Assembly (NCBI GenBank): GCA_049654905.1
Contig: JBASIS010000114.1
Span: 1 to 23,839, forward strand
Length of the DNA: 23,839 bases
From: M0108 sp049654905
GTDB taxonomy: Bacteria > Pseudomonadota > Gammaproteobacteria > Chromatiales > Chromatiaceae
Direction: 5' to 3'
The notes under the pieces are model-generated. The model had not been told where the DNA came from and ran no database searches. It saw only the letters and a program-made list of their open reading frames with translations. Both the position numbers and the translations under genes were made by a program. Shown in pieces: positions 7,337-14,996 of this stretch. Numbering within the stretch: the first letter of the stretch is position 1; every line of letters starts with the position of its first letter.

Positions 7337-8254
7337 TCACGGGGTGCCGGCCTTAGCTTCCGCCTCCTGGGCCCCGCTCTGGTCGCCGGCGGCGCGGCGA
7401 GTCGTGGCGATCATGCCCCAGTTGTCCTGCTTAATCTGGTCCTGGTCCTTGGATAGGGTATTGGATTTCTGGGCCAGGGACCCGGCCTGGGCGTAGTTGT
7501 TCTGATCAAGCCGCACCCGCGCCAGCCGGTTCCAGAGGTAAGCCTCCCGGGGCTGGATACGGATGGCACGCTCCAGGGTCGCGGCGGCGGCAACATAATC
7601 GCCACGCTCGCGCTGTTTCTCGGCCTGAGCCGCCAGCGAGGACGCCGCCGCCGGCAGCTCTGGCGCGGCCGGTGGGGGTGCCGTGTACCGGGCGACGGGA
7701 GGCGGCGGAGGTGGCGGGGGAGCGGGCTTAACGGGCACGGGCGTGGGGGCCTTGGGGGGCGTGCCGCCCGCGGAGGCTGAGTTAACCGCCGGGCCCGTCT
7801 TAGATGGGGCGGCGGAAGCCGGCGCCTGAGCCTGGGCCGAAGTTGGAGGCAAAACTTGCGCGGGCGGTGGCTTGGGGGCCACCGCGGCGGTGGGGGGTGG
7901 CGTCCAGGCAATGGCCGGGGCCAGGCCCGGATCTACTTCCTGGGGTTTGGGCGTGACATTCGCCCTCGAAGCGCGGCCCGGATCGGGGGTCTCGGAACGC
8001 AGGGCCAGCATGGTTCCGGAGGAGCCTCCCGACTCCTTGGGCGGATTGGCGGAAGGCGGCGCAGCGGCTGGGGCCTTGTTGGGCCCGCGATAGGCATAAA
8101 CATCCACCACCGGCTCGACGGGAGCCGGGGCCACGGCATTGGGAGCACTCCGGTCACGGACACTTTCGACGGGCGCAGGCCCTCCGGCCCGGGGTTTACC
8201 CGCGCAGCCGGCCAGGAGGGCGGCGGCCAGTAGCAAGATCAGTATGTTGTTCAT
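7337..8254 (-). CDS. TPR-containing outer-membrane lipoprotein, candidate PBP1b activator (LpoP-like)
   Basis: This 305-residue protein has a lipoprotein signal peptide with lipobox LLAGC (lipidated Cys17). A long low-complexity linker rich in Pro and Ala (about 20-195, including a run of prolines) could span part of the periplasm. A C-terminal tetratricopeptide-like domain follows (about 205-302, including LAAQAEKQRERGDYVAAAATL and AYLWNRLARVRLDQNNYAQA). Its ATG overlaps the mrcB stop as TGATG, so it is translationally coupled to PBP1b. Pseudomonas LpoP is a TPR lipoprotein encoded beside its PBP1b gene and activates that synthase; length, architecture and position here all agree. The role is inferred, not shown by sequence identity. 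Confidence 0.8.
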   Translation of the reverse strand: MNNILILLLAAALLAGCAGKPRAGGPAPVESVRDRSAPNAVAPAPVEPVVDVYAYRGPNKAPAAAPPSANPPKESGGSSGTMLALRSETPDPGRASRANVTPKPQEVDPGLAPAIAWTPPPTAAVAPKPPPAQVLPPTSAQAQAPASAAPSKTGPAVNSASAGGTPPKAPTPVPVKPAPPPPPPPPVARYTAPPPAAPELPAAASSLAAQAEKQRERGDYVAAAATLERAIRIQPREAYLWNRLARVRLDQNNYAQAGSLAQKSNTLSKDQDQIKQDNWGMIATTRRAAGDQSGAQEAEAKAGTP

Positions 8255-10701
8255 CAGTTACCTAAGAAGTCACGCAGGAAGCCGCCGATCCCGCCCCCGC
8301 TGTCTTTCTTCTCCTCCTTCGGCGGAGGTGGAGCAGCGGCGGGGGCTTCATCGGCCTTCGTTTCAGGTGGGGGCGCGGCGCCGCAATCCGAGGTCTTGGT
8401 GGGCAAGGCGTTCGCATCGAAAGGGAGCGACATAGCCCGTCCACAACCCCTGGGAGCGCGCCGGCCATTATAACGATCGACGTTGACCATCTCGATGCCA
8501 TCGGGCGGAAAGTCCGGGAGAGGCTGGCTGTCGATATTGGCCATGATATCACCCCAGATGCGCAGGGCCCCCGTGCCACCGGTGAGACCCGTGGGCTGGT
8601 TGTCATCGCGCCCGACCCAGGCCACGATCACCTTGTCGCCGCTGAAGCCAGCAAACCAGCTATCCCGCAATTCATTGGTGGTTCCGGTCTTACCGGCGAC
8701 CTCCAGGTCCTTGGGCAAGCGCGTCTTGAGCCAGGTCGCCGTCCCTTGCTGGACCACCTGGCGCATGGCCCAGGTCAGCAGATAGGCGGCCTGGGGGCTG
8801 GATGCCGGTTCCACCGCCAGGGGATAGCGATTCAGGGGCTCCCCCTGGGTATTGAGGACATCCCGGATGGCCCGCAGGGGGGCACGGAAGCCACTGGCCG
8901 CGATGGATTGATAAACCTGCGCGACCTCCACCGGGGAAAGGGAGATGGAACCCAGCAGCATGGCCGGGACCTTCTCGATCTTGCGCTGAACGCCCAGGTC
9001 CTGGAAGCGCTTGATGACCCGATCCAGGCCCAATTCCAGGCCCAGGTTTACCGTCGCCAGGTTATAGGACTTGGCCAAGGCCAGATAGAGAGGGACATGG
9101 CCATGGGTCTTGCCGTCATAATTCTTCGGCGCCCAGTACTTACCATCGCCGATGGCTAGGTTGACTCCATTATCGTTCAGAGGCGAGGCAATATTATACT
9201 TCTTGGGATCGCTCAAGGCTTCCAGGTAAATCATAGGCTTGACCAGGGAACCAATGGGCCGTACCGCCTCCAGTGCCCGGTTGAAGCCGGCATAATCCGC
9301 ATCGCGCCCGCCTACCAGGGCTAGCACCTCGCCTTGGGCCGCGGAGGCGACCACGGCGGCGCCCTCCAGGGTGCCAGGCTTGAATTTGCGCAGCTTCTCC
9401 AAAGCCGGCAAGCCCTCGCGGACGGCCTTTTCCGCCTGGCCCTGAATCGTCGGCGAAAGGGTGGTGAAGATGATCAGGCCCTCGGAGCGCAGGTCTTCCT
9501 CCCGATAGTCCCGTTTCAGTTGCCGGCGCACCAGGTCGGTGAAGGCGGGATAGACGCCCGCCGGTCGGCCGCCCTTCGCGCCCACCCCAAGGGGCACGGC
9601 CTTGGTGATCTCGGCCTGGGCCAGGTCGATAATGCCCTGGTCGGCCATCACGTCGATCACCAGATTGCGCCGCTCGGTGGCCCGCTCGGGATGACGGCGG
9701 GGATCGTAAAAGGAAGGACCCTTGATGAGCGCAACCAGCAGGGCTGTCTCGGGAACGCCCAATTCACCCAATTCGCGGTTGAAGTAGAAACGGCTGGCGA
9801 GCCCAAAGCCGTGGATGGCGCGGCTGCCATCCTGGCCCAGGTAAATCTCGTTGGCATAGGCCTCCAGGATGTCTTCCTTGGGATAGCGCAGCTCCAGGAG
9901 GATGGCCATAAGGGCCTCGTTGATCTTACGCTCCAGGCTGCGTTCGTCCGACAGATAGAAATTCTTGACCAGTTGCTGGGTAAGGGTGCTACCGCCCTCG
10001 ACCACGGCCCCGGCCTGGAAGTTCTTGATGGAGGCACGGAGGATAGCCATGGGATTGACGCCGACATGGGTGCCAAAGGACCGGTCCTCCACGGCCTTGA
10101 GGGTATCGATCAGGAGGGGCGGCAGGTCCGAGGCCTGGACCAGGAGGCGGTCCTCGTTATGAATCGGGTAGATGCTGTCGATCATGACCGGATCGAGCCG
10201 CACCAGGGCCGGCTCCTCGCCATCGTCGCCGGCATTGGTGATGCTGGTGATATGGTCGTCGTCGATCTGAAGGGCGATGAAGCGCTCCGGCTCAGCCCCG
10301 TCCCAGAATTGGAAACCCCGGGTACGGATCAGAAAGTAGCCATCGGCCTCTTGGTAGGTGCCAGGGCGCGGCGGCTCGGCCAGCTCCCGGTAATCCAGTC
10401 GCTCCAGTTCGGCCAACAACTCCTCGGACGATAAGGGCGCGCCAGCATAGAGCTCCAGCGGGCGCGCGTAAACCCGGGCCGGCAGGGCCCAGCGCTTACC
10501 CTCGAACTTCTCCCGCACGGTGGTATCGAGGGGAATAGCATAGATAACAACGGCCAGCGTAGTTGCCAGACCCGCAACCAAGAGGGTCCCGGCCAGGAGG
10601 CGCAGCACCCGGACCAGCAGGCTCCGGCGCCGGGGGGGCTGGGACCCATCTTCATCATCGTCGTAGTCCTGGTCATTTTCGTCGCGATAGCGCCGGGTCA
10701 C
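8254..10701 (-). CDS. mrcB: Bifunctional penicillin-binding protein 1B
   Basis: PBP1b polymerises lipid II into glycan strands and crosslinks the peptides. The 815-residue protein starts with a charged cytoplasmic tail, then one membrane segment (about 31-56). A UB2H-like region (about 65-150, with LPARVYARPLELYAG) follows, which in E. coli is where the activator LpoB docks. The family 51 glycosyltransferase domain has catalytic Glu205 in AVEDRSFGTHVGVN and GGSTLTQQLVKNFYL (237-250). The transpeptidase has SLVK (485-488, catalytic Ser485), SYN (545-547) and KTGT (671-674). The C-terminus is Pro/Ala/Lys-rich. The stop overlaps the start of the TPR lipoprotein gene, its likely activator. Class A PBP of the 1b type is well supported. 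Confidence 0.96.
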   Translation of the reverse strand: MTRRYRDENDQDYDDDEDGSQPPRRRSLLVRVLRLLAGTLLVAGLATTLAVVIYAIPLDTTVREKFEGKRWALPARVYARPLELYAGAPLSSEELLAELERLDYRELAEPPRPGTYQEADGYFLIRTRGFQFWDGAEPERFIALQIDDDHITSITNAGDDGEEPALVRLDPVMIDSIYPIHNEDRLLVQASDLPPLLIDTLKAVEDRSFGTHVGVNPMAILRASIKNFQAGAVVEGGSTLTQQLVKNFYLSDERSLERKINEALMAILLELRYPKEDILEAYANEIYLGQDGSRAIHGFGLASRFYFNRELGELGVPETALLVALIKGPSFYDPRRHPERATERRNLVIDVMADQGIIDLAQAEITKAVPLGVGAKGGRPAGVYPAFTDLVRRQLKRDYREEDLRSEGLIIFTTLSPTIQGQAEKAVREGLPALEKLRKFKPGTLEGAAVVASAAQGEVLALVGGRDADYAGFNRALEAVRPIGSLVKPMIYLEALSDPKKYNIASPLNDNGVNLAIGDGKYWAPKNYDGKTHGHVPLYLALAKSYNLATVNLGLELGLDRVIKRFQDLGVQRKIEKVPAMLLGSISLSPVEVAQVYQSIAASGFRAPLRAIRDVLNTQGEPLNRYPLAVEPASSPQAAYLLTWAMRQVVQQGTATWLKTRLPKDLEVAGKTGTTNELRDSWFAGFSGDKVIVAWVGRDDNQPTGLTGGTGALRIWGDIMANIDSQPLPDFPPDGIEMVNVDRYNGRRAPRGCGRAMSLPFDANALPTKTSDCGAAPPPETKADEAPAAAPPPPKEEKKDSGGGIGGFLRDFLGN

Positions 10702-10778
10702 TGGGCTAAATCCTCGCGGCGAGCGGGCGCCGGGATCGGGTCAAGGGCAAAGACAGGCCGCCTGGGGGCAGCCTGGGG

Positions 10779-10816
10779 TAAAAATGCGGCCCATGGTCCC
10801 ATGGGTGGCTTGCCGC
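10779..10816 (-). terminator. Likely intrinsic terminator of the yadGH unit
   Basis: On the minus strand, just after the yadH stop at 10828, CCCATG-GGAC-CATGGG forms a six-pair stem with a four-base loop. Flanking GCGG and CCGC could extend it across a bulge. ATTTTTA (10785-10779) follows directly. The stem and short T-run fit an intrinsic terminator separating yadGH from mrcB downstream. Confidence 0.45.
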
Positions 10817-10827
10817 GGCAACCTCCG

Positions 10828-11640
10828 TCACGATTTGACCCCCACCCCCCGGTCGAGCAGGCGCAGGCAGAAGAAGGTCAAGGCGACGATAAAGCCCAGG
10901 ATTAGGGAGAAGGCCACCCCCAGGTTGATGTCGCTCACTCCCAAAAAGCCATAGCGAAAGGCATTCACCATGTAGAGCACCGGATTGCCCTGCGACAGGA
11001 AGCGCCAAAAGTCCGGGAGCAGATCAATTGAATAGAAAACCCCGCCGAGGTAGGTCAGGGGCGTGAGGACAAAGGTCGGGATGATGGAGATGTCGTCGAA
11101 GCTGTTGGCATAGACCGCGTTGATGAAGCCGCCGAGGGCAAAGAGAATGGCCGTCAACGTAAAAACCGCCAGGCTCGCCAGATAACTATGGATCTGCAGG
11201 TCGGTGAAGACCAGGGCGACCAGGGTCACCGCCACGCCCACGGTCAGGCCCCGCGCTACCCCCCCGCCGACATAGCCCGCCAGTATCACCCAGTTGGGCA
11301 CCGGCGCTACCAGCAACTCCTCCACATAGCGGGAAAACTTGCTGGAGTAGAAAGAGGAGACGACGTTGGCGTAGGCGTTGGTGATGACCGACATCAGCAC
11401 CAGCCCGGGGACGATAAAGTCCAGATAGGCGAAGCCCTCCATGGGGCCGATGCGTTCGCCGATCAGGCGGCCAAAAATCACAAAATAGAGGGCCGTGGTG
11501 ATGACGGAGGGCAGCAGGGTCTGCACCCAGATGCGGGAGAACCGCAGGATCTCCTTGCGCAGAATGGTACTGAAGGCAACCCAATAGCGGCCCCAGCGGC
11601 CCATGCCCGGGGTTACGACGCGGCTCGTGCCTTGACTCAT
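10828..11640 (-). CDS. yadH: ABC-2 type exporter permease, YadH family
   Basis: This 270-residue integral membrane protein has about six hydrophobic segments, beginning near TLLPSVITTALYFVIFGRLI and ending near SLILGFIVALTFFCLRLL. Conserved ABC-2 permease features are visible: FIVPGLVLMSVITNAYANV and the late motif LTYLGGVFYSIDLLPDFW. The start overlaps the stop of the ATPase gene in an ATGA. The pair matches E. coli YadG/YadH in size and order. The substrate of this exporter is not known; it is a drug/polysaccharide-type family. Confidence 0.9.
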   Translation of the reverse strand: MSQGTSRVVTPGMGRWGRYWVAFSTILRKEILRFSRIWVQTLLPSVITTALYFVIFGRLIGERIGPMEGFAYLDFIVPGLVLMSVITNAYANVVSSFYSSKFSRYVEELLVAPVPNWVILAGYVGGGVARGLTVGVAVTLVALVFTDLQIHSYLASLAVFTLTAILFALGGFINAVYANSFDDISIIPTFVLTPLTYLGGVFYSIDLLPDFWRFLSQGNPVLYMVNAFRYGFLGVSDINLGVAFSLILGFIVALTFFCLRLLDRGVGVKS

Positions 11641-12563
11641 GACGTCTCCCCGCCGCCCTTATCCAGGGCATCCAGAAACAGCCGCTCCAGCCGATTCTGC
11701 TTGTTGCGCAGGCTGACCACCTCGATGCCCCGGCGGGACAAGGCGCTAAAGAGGTTATTGACGGTCTGGCCGCGCACCAGTTCCACCTCCAGGCTCATAT
11801 CATCCAGCAGCACGGCGGGGAAGTCGGGCAAGTGGGGCGCCTCGGTCAGTGGCTGCTTCAGATTAAGCACCAAGGTCTCAGCCTCCAGCCGCCCCAGGAG
11901 CCGGGTCATGCCCTCGCGCTCGGCCACCCGCCCCCGGTTGATAATGGCGATATGGCGGCAGAGGCTCTCCGCCTCCTCTAAATAGTGGGTGGTCAGGATG
12001 ATGGTGGTACCCTGGGCGTTGAGTTCACGCAGAAACTCCCACATGCTGCGGCGAATCTCAATATCCACCCCAGCGGTCGGCTCGTCCAGGATCAGCAGGC
12101 GCGGCCGATGGATAAGGCCGCGCGCAATCATGAGGCGGCGCTTGAGCCCGCCCGAGAGCTGGCGCATCTCGGTATTGCGCCGATCCCACAACTCCAGCTT
12201 GCGCAGATAGAATTCCGCCCGGGACAGGGCCTCGGGGCGCGAGATGCCGTAATAGCCCGCCTGATTGAGGAGCACCTCCACGACAGGCAAAAAGATATTG
12301 AAATTGAACTCCTGGGGCACCAGGCCCAGACAGGCCTTTACCGCCTCCGGCTCCCGGTCCAGGTCGTGACCAAAGACGGTGACCTCACCCTCGGTCTTGT
12401 TCACCAGGGAGGCGAGAATACCGATCAGGGTCGATTTGCCAGCCCCATTGGGGCCCAGCAGGGCGAAGAAATCGCCGACATCAACCGTCAGGTCCACGCC
12501 CTTGAGGGCCTCGAAGCCATTGCGATAAGTCTTGCGGAGCTGGCGGACGACAAGGGCGGGCAT
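11637..12563 (-). CDS. yadG: ABC exporter ATP-binding protein, YadG family
   Basis: This cytoplasmic ATPase drives the YadH permease. Starting at the ATG at 12563 it has 308 residues, the length of E. coli YadG, and begins MPALVVRQLRKTYRNGFEAL as the family does. Motifs are Walker A GPNGAGKST, signature LSGGLKRR, Walker B LLILDEPTAGVD and the switch His in LTTHYLEEAE. A longer reading from a TTG at 12626 would add 21 unlikely residues and was not used. No clear ribosome binding site precedes 12563, so translation may be weak or leaderless. The gene is divergent from the TSUP permease gene, with 86 bases between them that must hold both promoters. Confidence 0.9.
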   Translation of the reverse strand: MPALVVRQLRKTYRNGFEALKGVDLTVDVGDFFALLGPNGAGKSTLIGILASLVNKTEGEVTVFGHDLDREPEAVKACLGLVPQEFNFNIFLPVVEVLLNQAGYYGISRPEALSRAEFYLRKLELWDRRNTEMRQLSGGLKRRLMIARGLIHRPRLLILDEPTAGVDIEIRRSMWEFLRELNAQGTTIILTTHYLEEAESLCRHIAIINRGRVAEREGMTRLLGRLEAETLVLNLKQPLTEAPHLPDFPAVLLDDMSLEVELVRGQTVNNLFSALSRRGIEVVSLRNKQNRLERLFLDALDKGGGETS

Positions 12564-12649
12564 GAAGCAAGGAGGGGGTGACGGCTGGAAAGAGCCTAAA
12601 CTAATGCCCCGACCCCGTTTTTTCAATCCAAATTCCGCATTCCCAGCCC

Positions 12650-13420
12650 GTGGAAACCGAAATACTCCTCTTCATCCTGGCCCTAGCCGCGGGTCTGGTG
12701 GACGCCATCGCGGGCGGCGGCGGCCTCATTACCCTGCCGGCCCTACTCTGGGCGGGCCTGGGGCCCCTGGAGGCCCTGGCGACCAACAAGGCCCAGGGCG
12801 TTTTTGGTACCGCCGCCGCCAGCGCCAATTTCCTGCGCCAGGATCTCATCGACCTCCGCCCGGCGGCCCTGGCCTTTAGCTGCGCCTTCGTGGGTGCCGC
12901 CAGTGGCGTCCTATTCGTCCGCCACATCGGCGGCGACCTGCCTCCCTGGCTGATCCCCGCCCTCCTCATCGCCTTCAGCTTGTATTTTCTCTTCTCCCCC
13001 CGGGTCTCCGACCTCGACGCCCGCCAACGCCTGAGCCAGAGTGCCTTCGCCTTCCTGGTCGCCCTGCCCATCGGCTTTTACGACGGCTTTTTCGGACCCG
13101 GCACCGGCAGCTTCCTCGCCATGGGCTATGTCGCCCTGCTGGGCTACAACCTCAGCCGCGCCACCGCCCACGCCAAGCTCCTCAATTTCGCCAGCAACCT
13201 CGCCGCCCTCCTCTTCTTTCTCCCGAGTGGCCATGTCCTGTGGCGCTACGGCCTCCTCATGGCCGCCGGCCAATTCCTCGGCGCCTGGCTCGGCTCCCAC
13301 CTCGTCATCCGCCACGGCACCCGTCTCATCCGCCCAGCCCTCGTCACCGCCTCCCTGGCTATCTCTCTCAAGCTTCTGCTCGACTCCGCTAGCGGGATGA
13401 CCTCCCGAATCAGCCCCTAA
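12650..13420 (+). CDS. Sulfite/anion exporter TauE/SafE (TSUP) family permease, YfcA-like
   Basis: This is a 256-residue inner-membrane protein with about eight hydrophobic segments. It contains both copies of the family's repeated motif: LVDAIAGGGGLITLPALLWAGL with ALATNKAQGVFGT in the first half, and GFYDGFFGPGTGSFLAMGYV with ATAHAKLLNFASNLAALLFF in the second. These closely parallel E. coli YfcA. Members of the TSUP family move sulfite, sulfoacetate, taurine or other organic anions; the substrate of the YfcA branch is not established. The start is a GTG at 12650 giving METEILL. It has no good ribosome binding site, but no better start precedes the first motif. In a sulfur-oxidising phototroph a role with sulfur anions is attractive but unproven. 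Confidence 0.9.
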   Translation: METEILLFILALAAGLVDAIAGGGGLITLPALLWAGLGPLEALATNKAQGVFGTAAASANFLRQDLIDLRPAALAFSCAFVGAASGVLFVRHIGGDLPPWLIPALLIAFSLYFLFSPRVSDLDARQRLSQSAFAFLVALPIGFYDGFFGPGTGSFLAMGYVALLGYNLSRATAHAKLLNFASNLAALLFFLPSGHVLWRYGLLMAAGQFLGAWLGSHLVIRHGTRLIRPALVTASLAISLKLLLDSASGMTSRISP

Positions 13421-13459
13421 ACCACGGCGGATTTTGGGCAGCGGGGGGAACCAAGGGTG

Positions 13460-13550
13460 TCAGAGCGGCGAGTCGCCGACCTCGACGCGCAGCCACTTGC
13501 CGGCTGGGATCTTGGCGCCTAAACCCATAAAGCGGTGACTCGGGCCCTTT
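13460..13550 (-). pseudogene. C-terminal gene fragment, unidentified
   Basis: On the minus strand a protein-like stretch reads GPSHRFMGLGAKIPAGKWLR followed by VEVGDSPL and a TGA at 13462-13460. It has no plausible full-length start and lies between the nhaR fragment and the TSUP gene. It may be the end of a lost gene or a tiny ORF beginning at the internal Met. I do not recognise the family. The rest of 13421-13571 shows nothing else. Confidence 0.3.
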
Positions 13551-13571
13551 GAAGTTCTATGCCTCCGGCGG

Positions 13572-14369
13572 TCAGGCCACATCCCCGGCGAACAACCCCG
13601 CCCGTGCGCCCTCGCTCACCGCCCGCACCGCAGGGTGGGTCAGCCGACGTTCCACCGAGATAGCGAAGAATCGCTCCCGCAGTTCGCCCGTTTCACCCAG
13701 CCGGATCACGCCATACTGGCTTTCCGTTTCCCGGCCGGTGACGATGGGTGCGGGAAAGATTCCGGCGCCCGCCTTGCCGAAGGCCTTCATCAGCGCACTG
13801 TCGTCGAACTCGCCCACGATACGTGGCCGTAAGCCTTGACGCTCCAGCCAGCGCGTAAGCGGTGCGCGCAGGGCGCTGTCCTCGCCAGGGATGAGCAGGG
13901 GCGCGCCGTTCAGGCTGTCCGGGAAGCCACCCGTCAGGCCTATGGCCACATCGTCCGTGGCGAAGAAGGCCACGCCGCATTCGCCCAGGGGGTGGCTGTA
14001 GCCTTTCACGTCCATGCCGGGCGGCATCGGCCGGTCGGCCAGCACCATGTCCAGGCGGTGGATGGCCAGTTCTGCCAGCAGGTGGTCGAGGCGGTCTTCC
14101 CGGCACACCAGGCGCATGGGTTCCGGCAGCGCGAGCGCTGGCGCCAGCAGACGGTGGGCGATGGATTTGGGCACCACGTCGGCAATGCCTACCCGGAATG
14201 GAAAAGCCCTGTCCCCCTGGCCCCCGCGCAGGATTTCCTCCAGCTCCGCGCTGACCTGGAAGAATTCCTCCGCATAGGACAAGGCCAGCCGCCCGGTCTC
14301 GGTCAGCTCCAAACGGCGCCCGGTACGCCAGAACAGCGTGACGCCGAGCCGCGCCTCGAACTGCGTCAA
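13572..14369 (-). pseudogene. nhaR: NhaR-like LysR regulator, 5'-truncated
   Basis: The 265 residues that remain match NhaR, the LysR-type activator of the Na+/H+ antiporter gene nhaA. Visible are LGVTLFWRTGRRLELTETGR, the ligand-domain stretch FRVGIADVVPKSIAHRLL, HPLGECGVAFF, and the NhaR hallmark GEFDDSALMKAFG. The first 38 or so residues, which hold most of the helix-turn-helix, are missing. The codon before the first usable (TTG) codon is TAG, and homology stops exactly where a sua5 fragment begins on the other strand. The protein could not bind DNA, so it is called a pseudogene. The rest of the frame is intact, suggesting a recent break. No nhaA is present. Confidence 0.85.
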
Positions 14370-14371
14370 CT

Positions 14372-14595
14372 AAGGGGCGCCCGGCCGACCACCCGCTGAT
14401 CGTGCATATAGCCTCCGCCGACCAGGCCCTAGACTGGGCCGCCGGGATACCAGAGATGGAGCGTCGCCTCATGTTGCGCACGGCACTGGGCGGACAGGTG
14501 GACTGGATGCTGGACGGCAGCCCCTTTCGCTGGGGCCTGGAGTCCACCATCGTCTCGCTGCTCTATGCGCAGGCGCGCGTATTGCGACCCGACTC
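14372..14595 (+). pseudogene. Sua5/YrdC/YwlC (threonylcarbamoyl-AMP synthase) remnant with internal deletion
   Basis: Starting at AAG (14372) the frame reads KGRPADHPLIVHIASADQAL followed by DWAAGIPE, the substrate-binding N-terminal motif of Sua5-family proteins. After about 15 unrelated residues it continues GGQVDWMLDGSPFRWGLEST and IVSLLYAQARVLRP, matching the later motif normally written LDGGPC-VG-EST. About 110 residues that should lie between, including the SAN motif, are gone, and both ends are missing. It cannot be functional. A working copy is needed elsewhere in the genome for t6A synthesis. Confidence 0.75.
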
Positions 14596-14610
14596 TTGCG
14601 CCAATACTCA

Positions 14611-14912
14611 TTCACGGTGGACTCCATCCCGGCCACCTTCGCCATCACCACCGACCCCTTCATCGTCTTCACCTCCAACGTCTTTACCATCATGGGACTG
14701 CGAGCCTGATATTTCCTGCTCGCCGACGTGGCGGATCGCTGCCACCTGCTGGAGCAGGGTCTGGCCAGGGTACTGACCTTCATCGGCACCAAGATGCCGA
14801 TCGCGCCCTGGTATCATGTGCCGGTACAGGCCTCGCTGGCCATCGTCGCGGTGCTGATGGGGCGAGCGTCATCGCCAACCTGATCGTCACCCGCAACCAG
14901 CCATCCCACTGA
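14611..14912 (+). pseudogene. TerC/Alx-family membrane protein remnant
   Basis: The frame from 14611 reads FTVDSIPATFAITTDPFIVF, then TSNVFTIMGLRA, an in-frame TGA (14707-14709), then YFLLADVADRCHLLEQGLA and RVLTFIGTKMP. This is the second half of a TerC family protein, including the signature DSIPA...TDPF. Near 14862 the frame shifts and continues ASVIANLIVTRNQPSH to a TGA at 14912. The N-terminal half is absent. Two lesions plus truncation make this a clear pseudogene. TerC proteins are linked to tellurite resistance and manganese export. Confidence 0.85.
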
Positions 14913-14996
14913 TTGTTTGGCGATGAGTTGGCAACAGCCGACCGCCACGTGGGCGTGCATGGCTGGCCACCCGACGCCCCTGGTGAGGTATCCCAA

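Noticed and set aside
5940..7496. A 518-codon plus-strand frame opposite the helicase gene
   Set aside because: Antisense shadow of a confidently identified DinG/YoaA helicase.
12564..12626. Longer yadG starting at a TTG at 12626
   Set aside because: The extra 21 residues are Pro/Arg-rich and unlike the family; the ATG at 12563 gives the exact E. coli YadG length.
14707..14709. TGA inside the TerC frame as a possible selenocysteine codon
   Set aside because: TerC proteins are not selenoproteins, there is a second lesion downstream, and the N-terminal half is missing.
14913..14996. Longer sodium channel starting at a TTG at 14913
   Set aside because: The extension overlaps the region just after the terC remnant and has no ribosome site; the ATG at 14997 has one.
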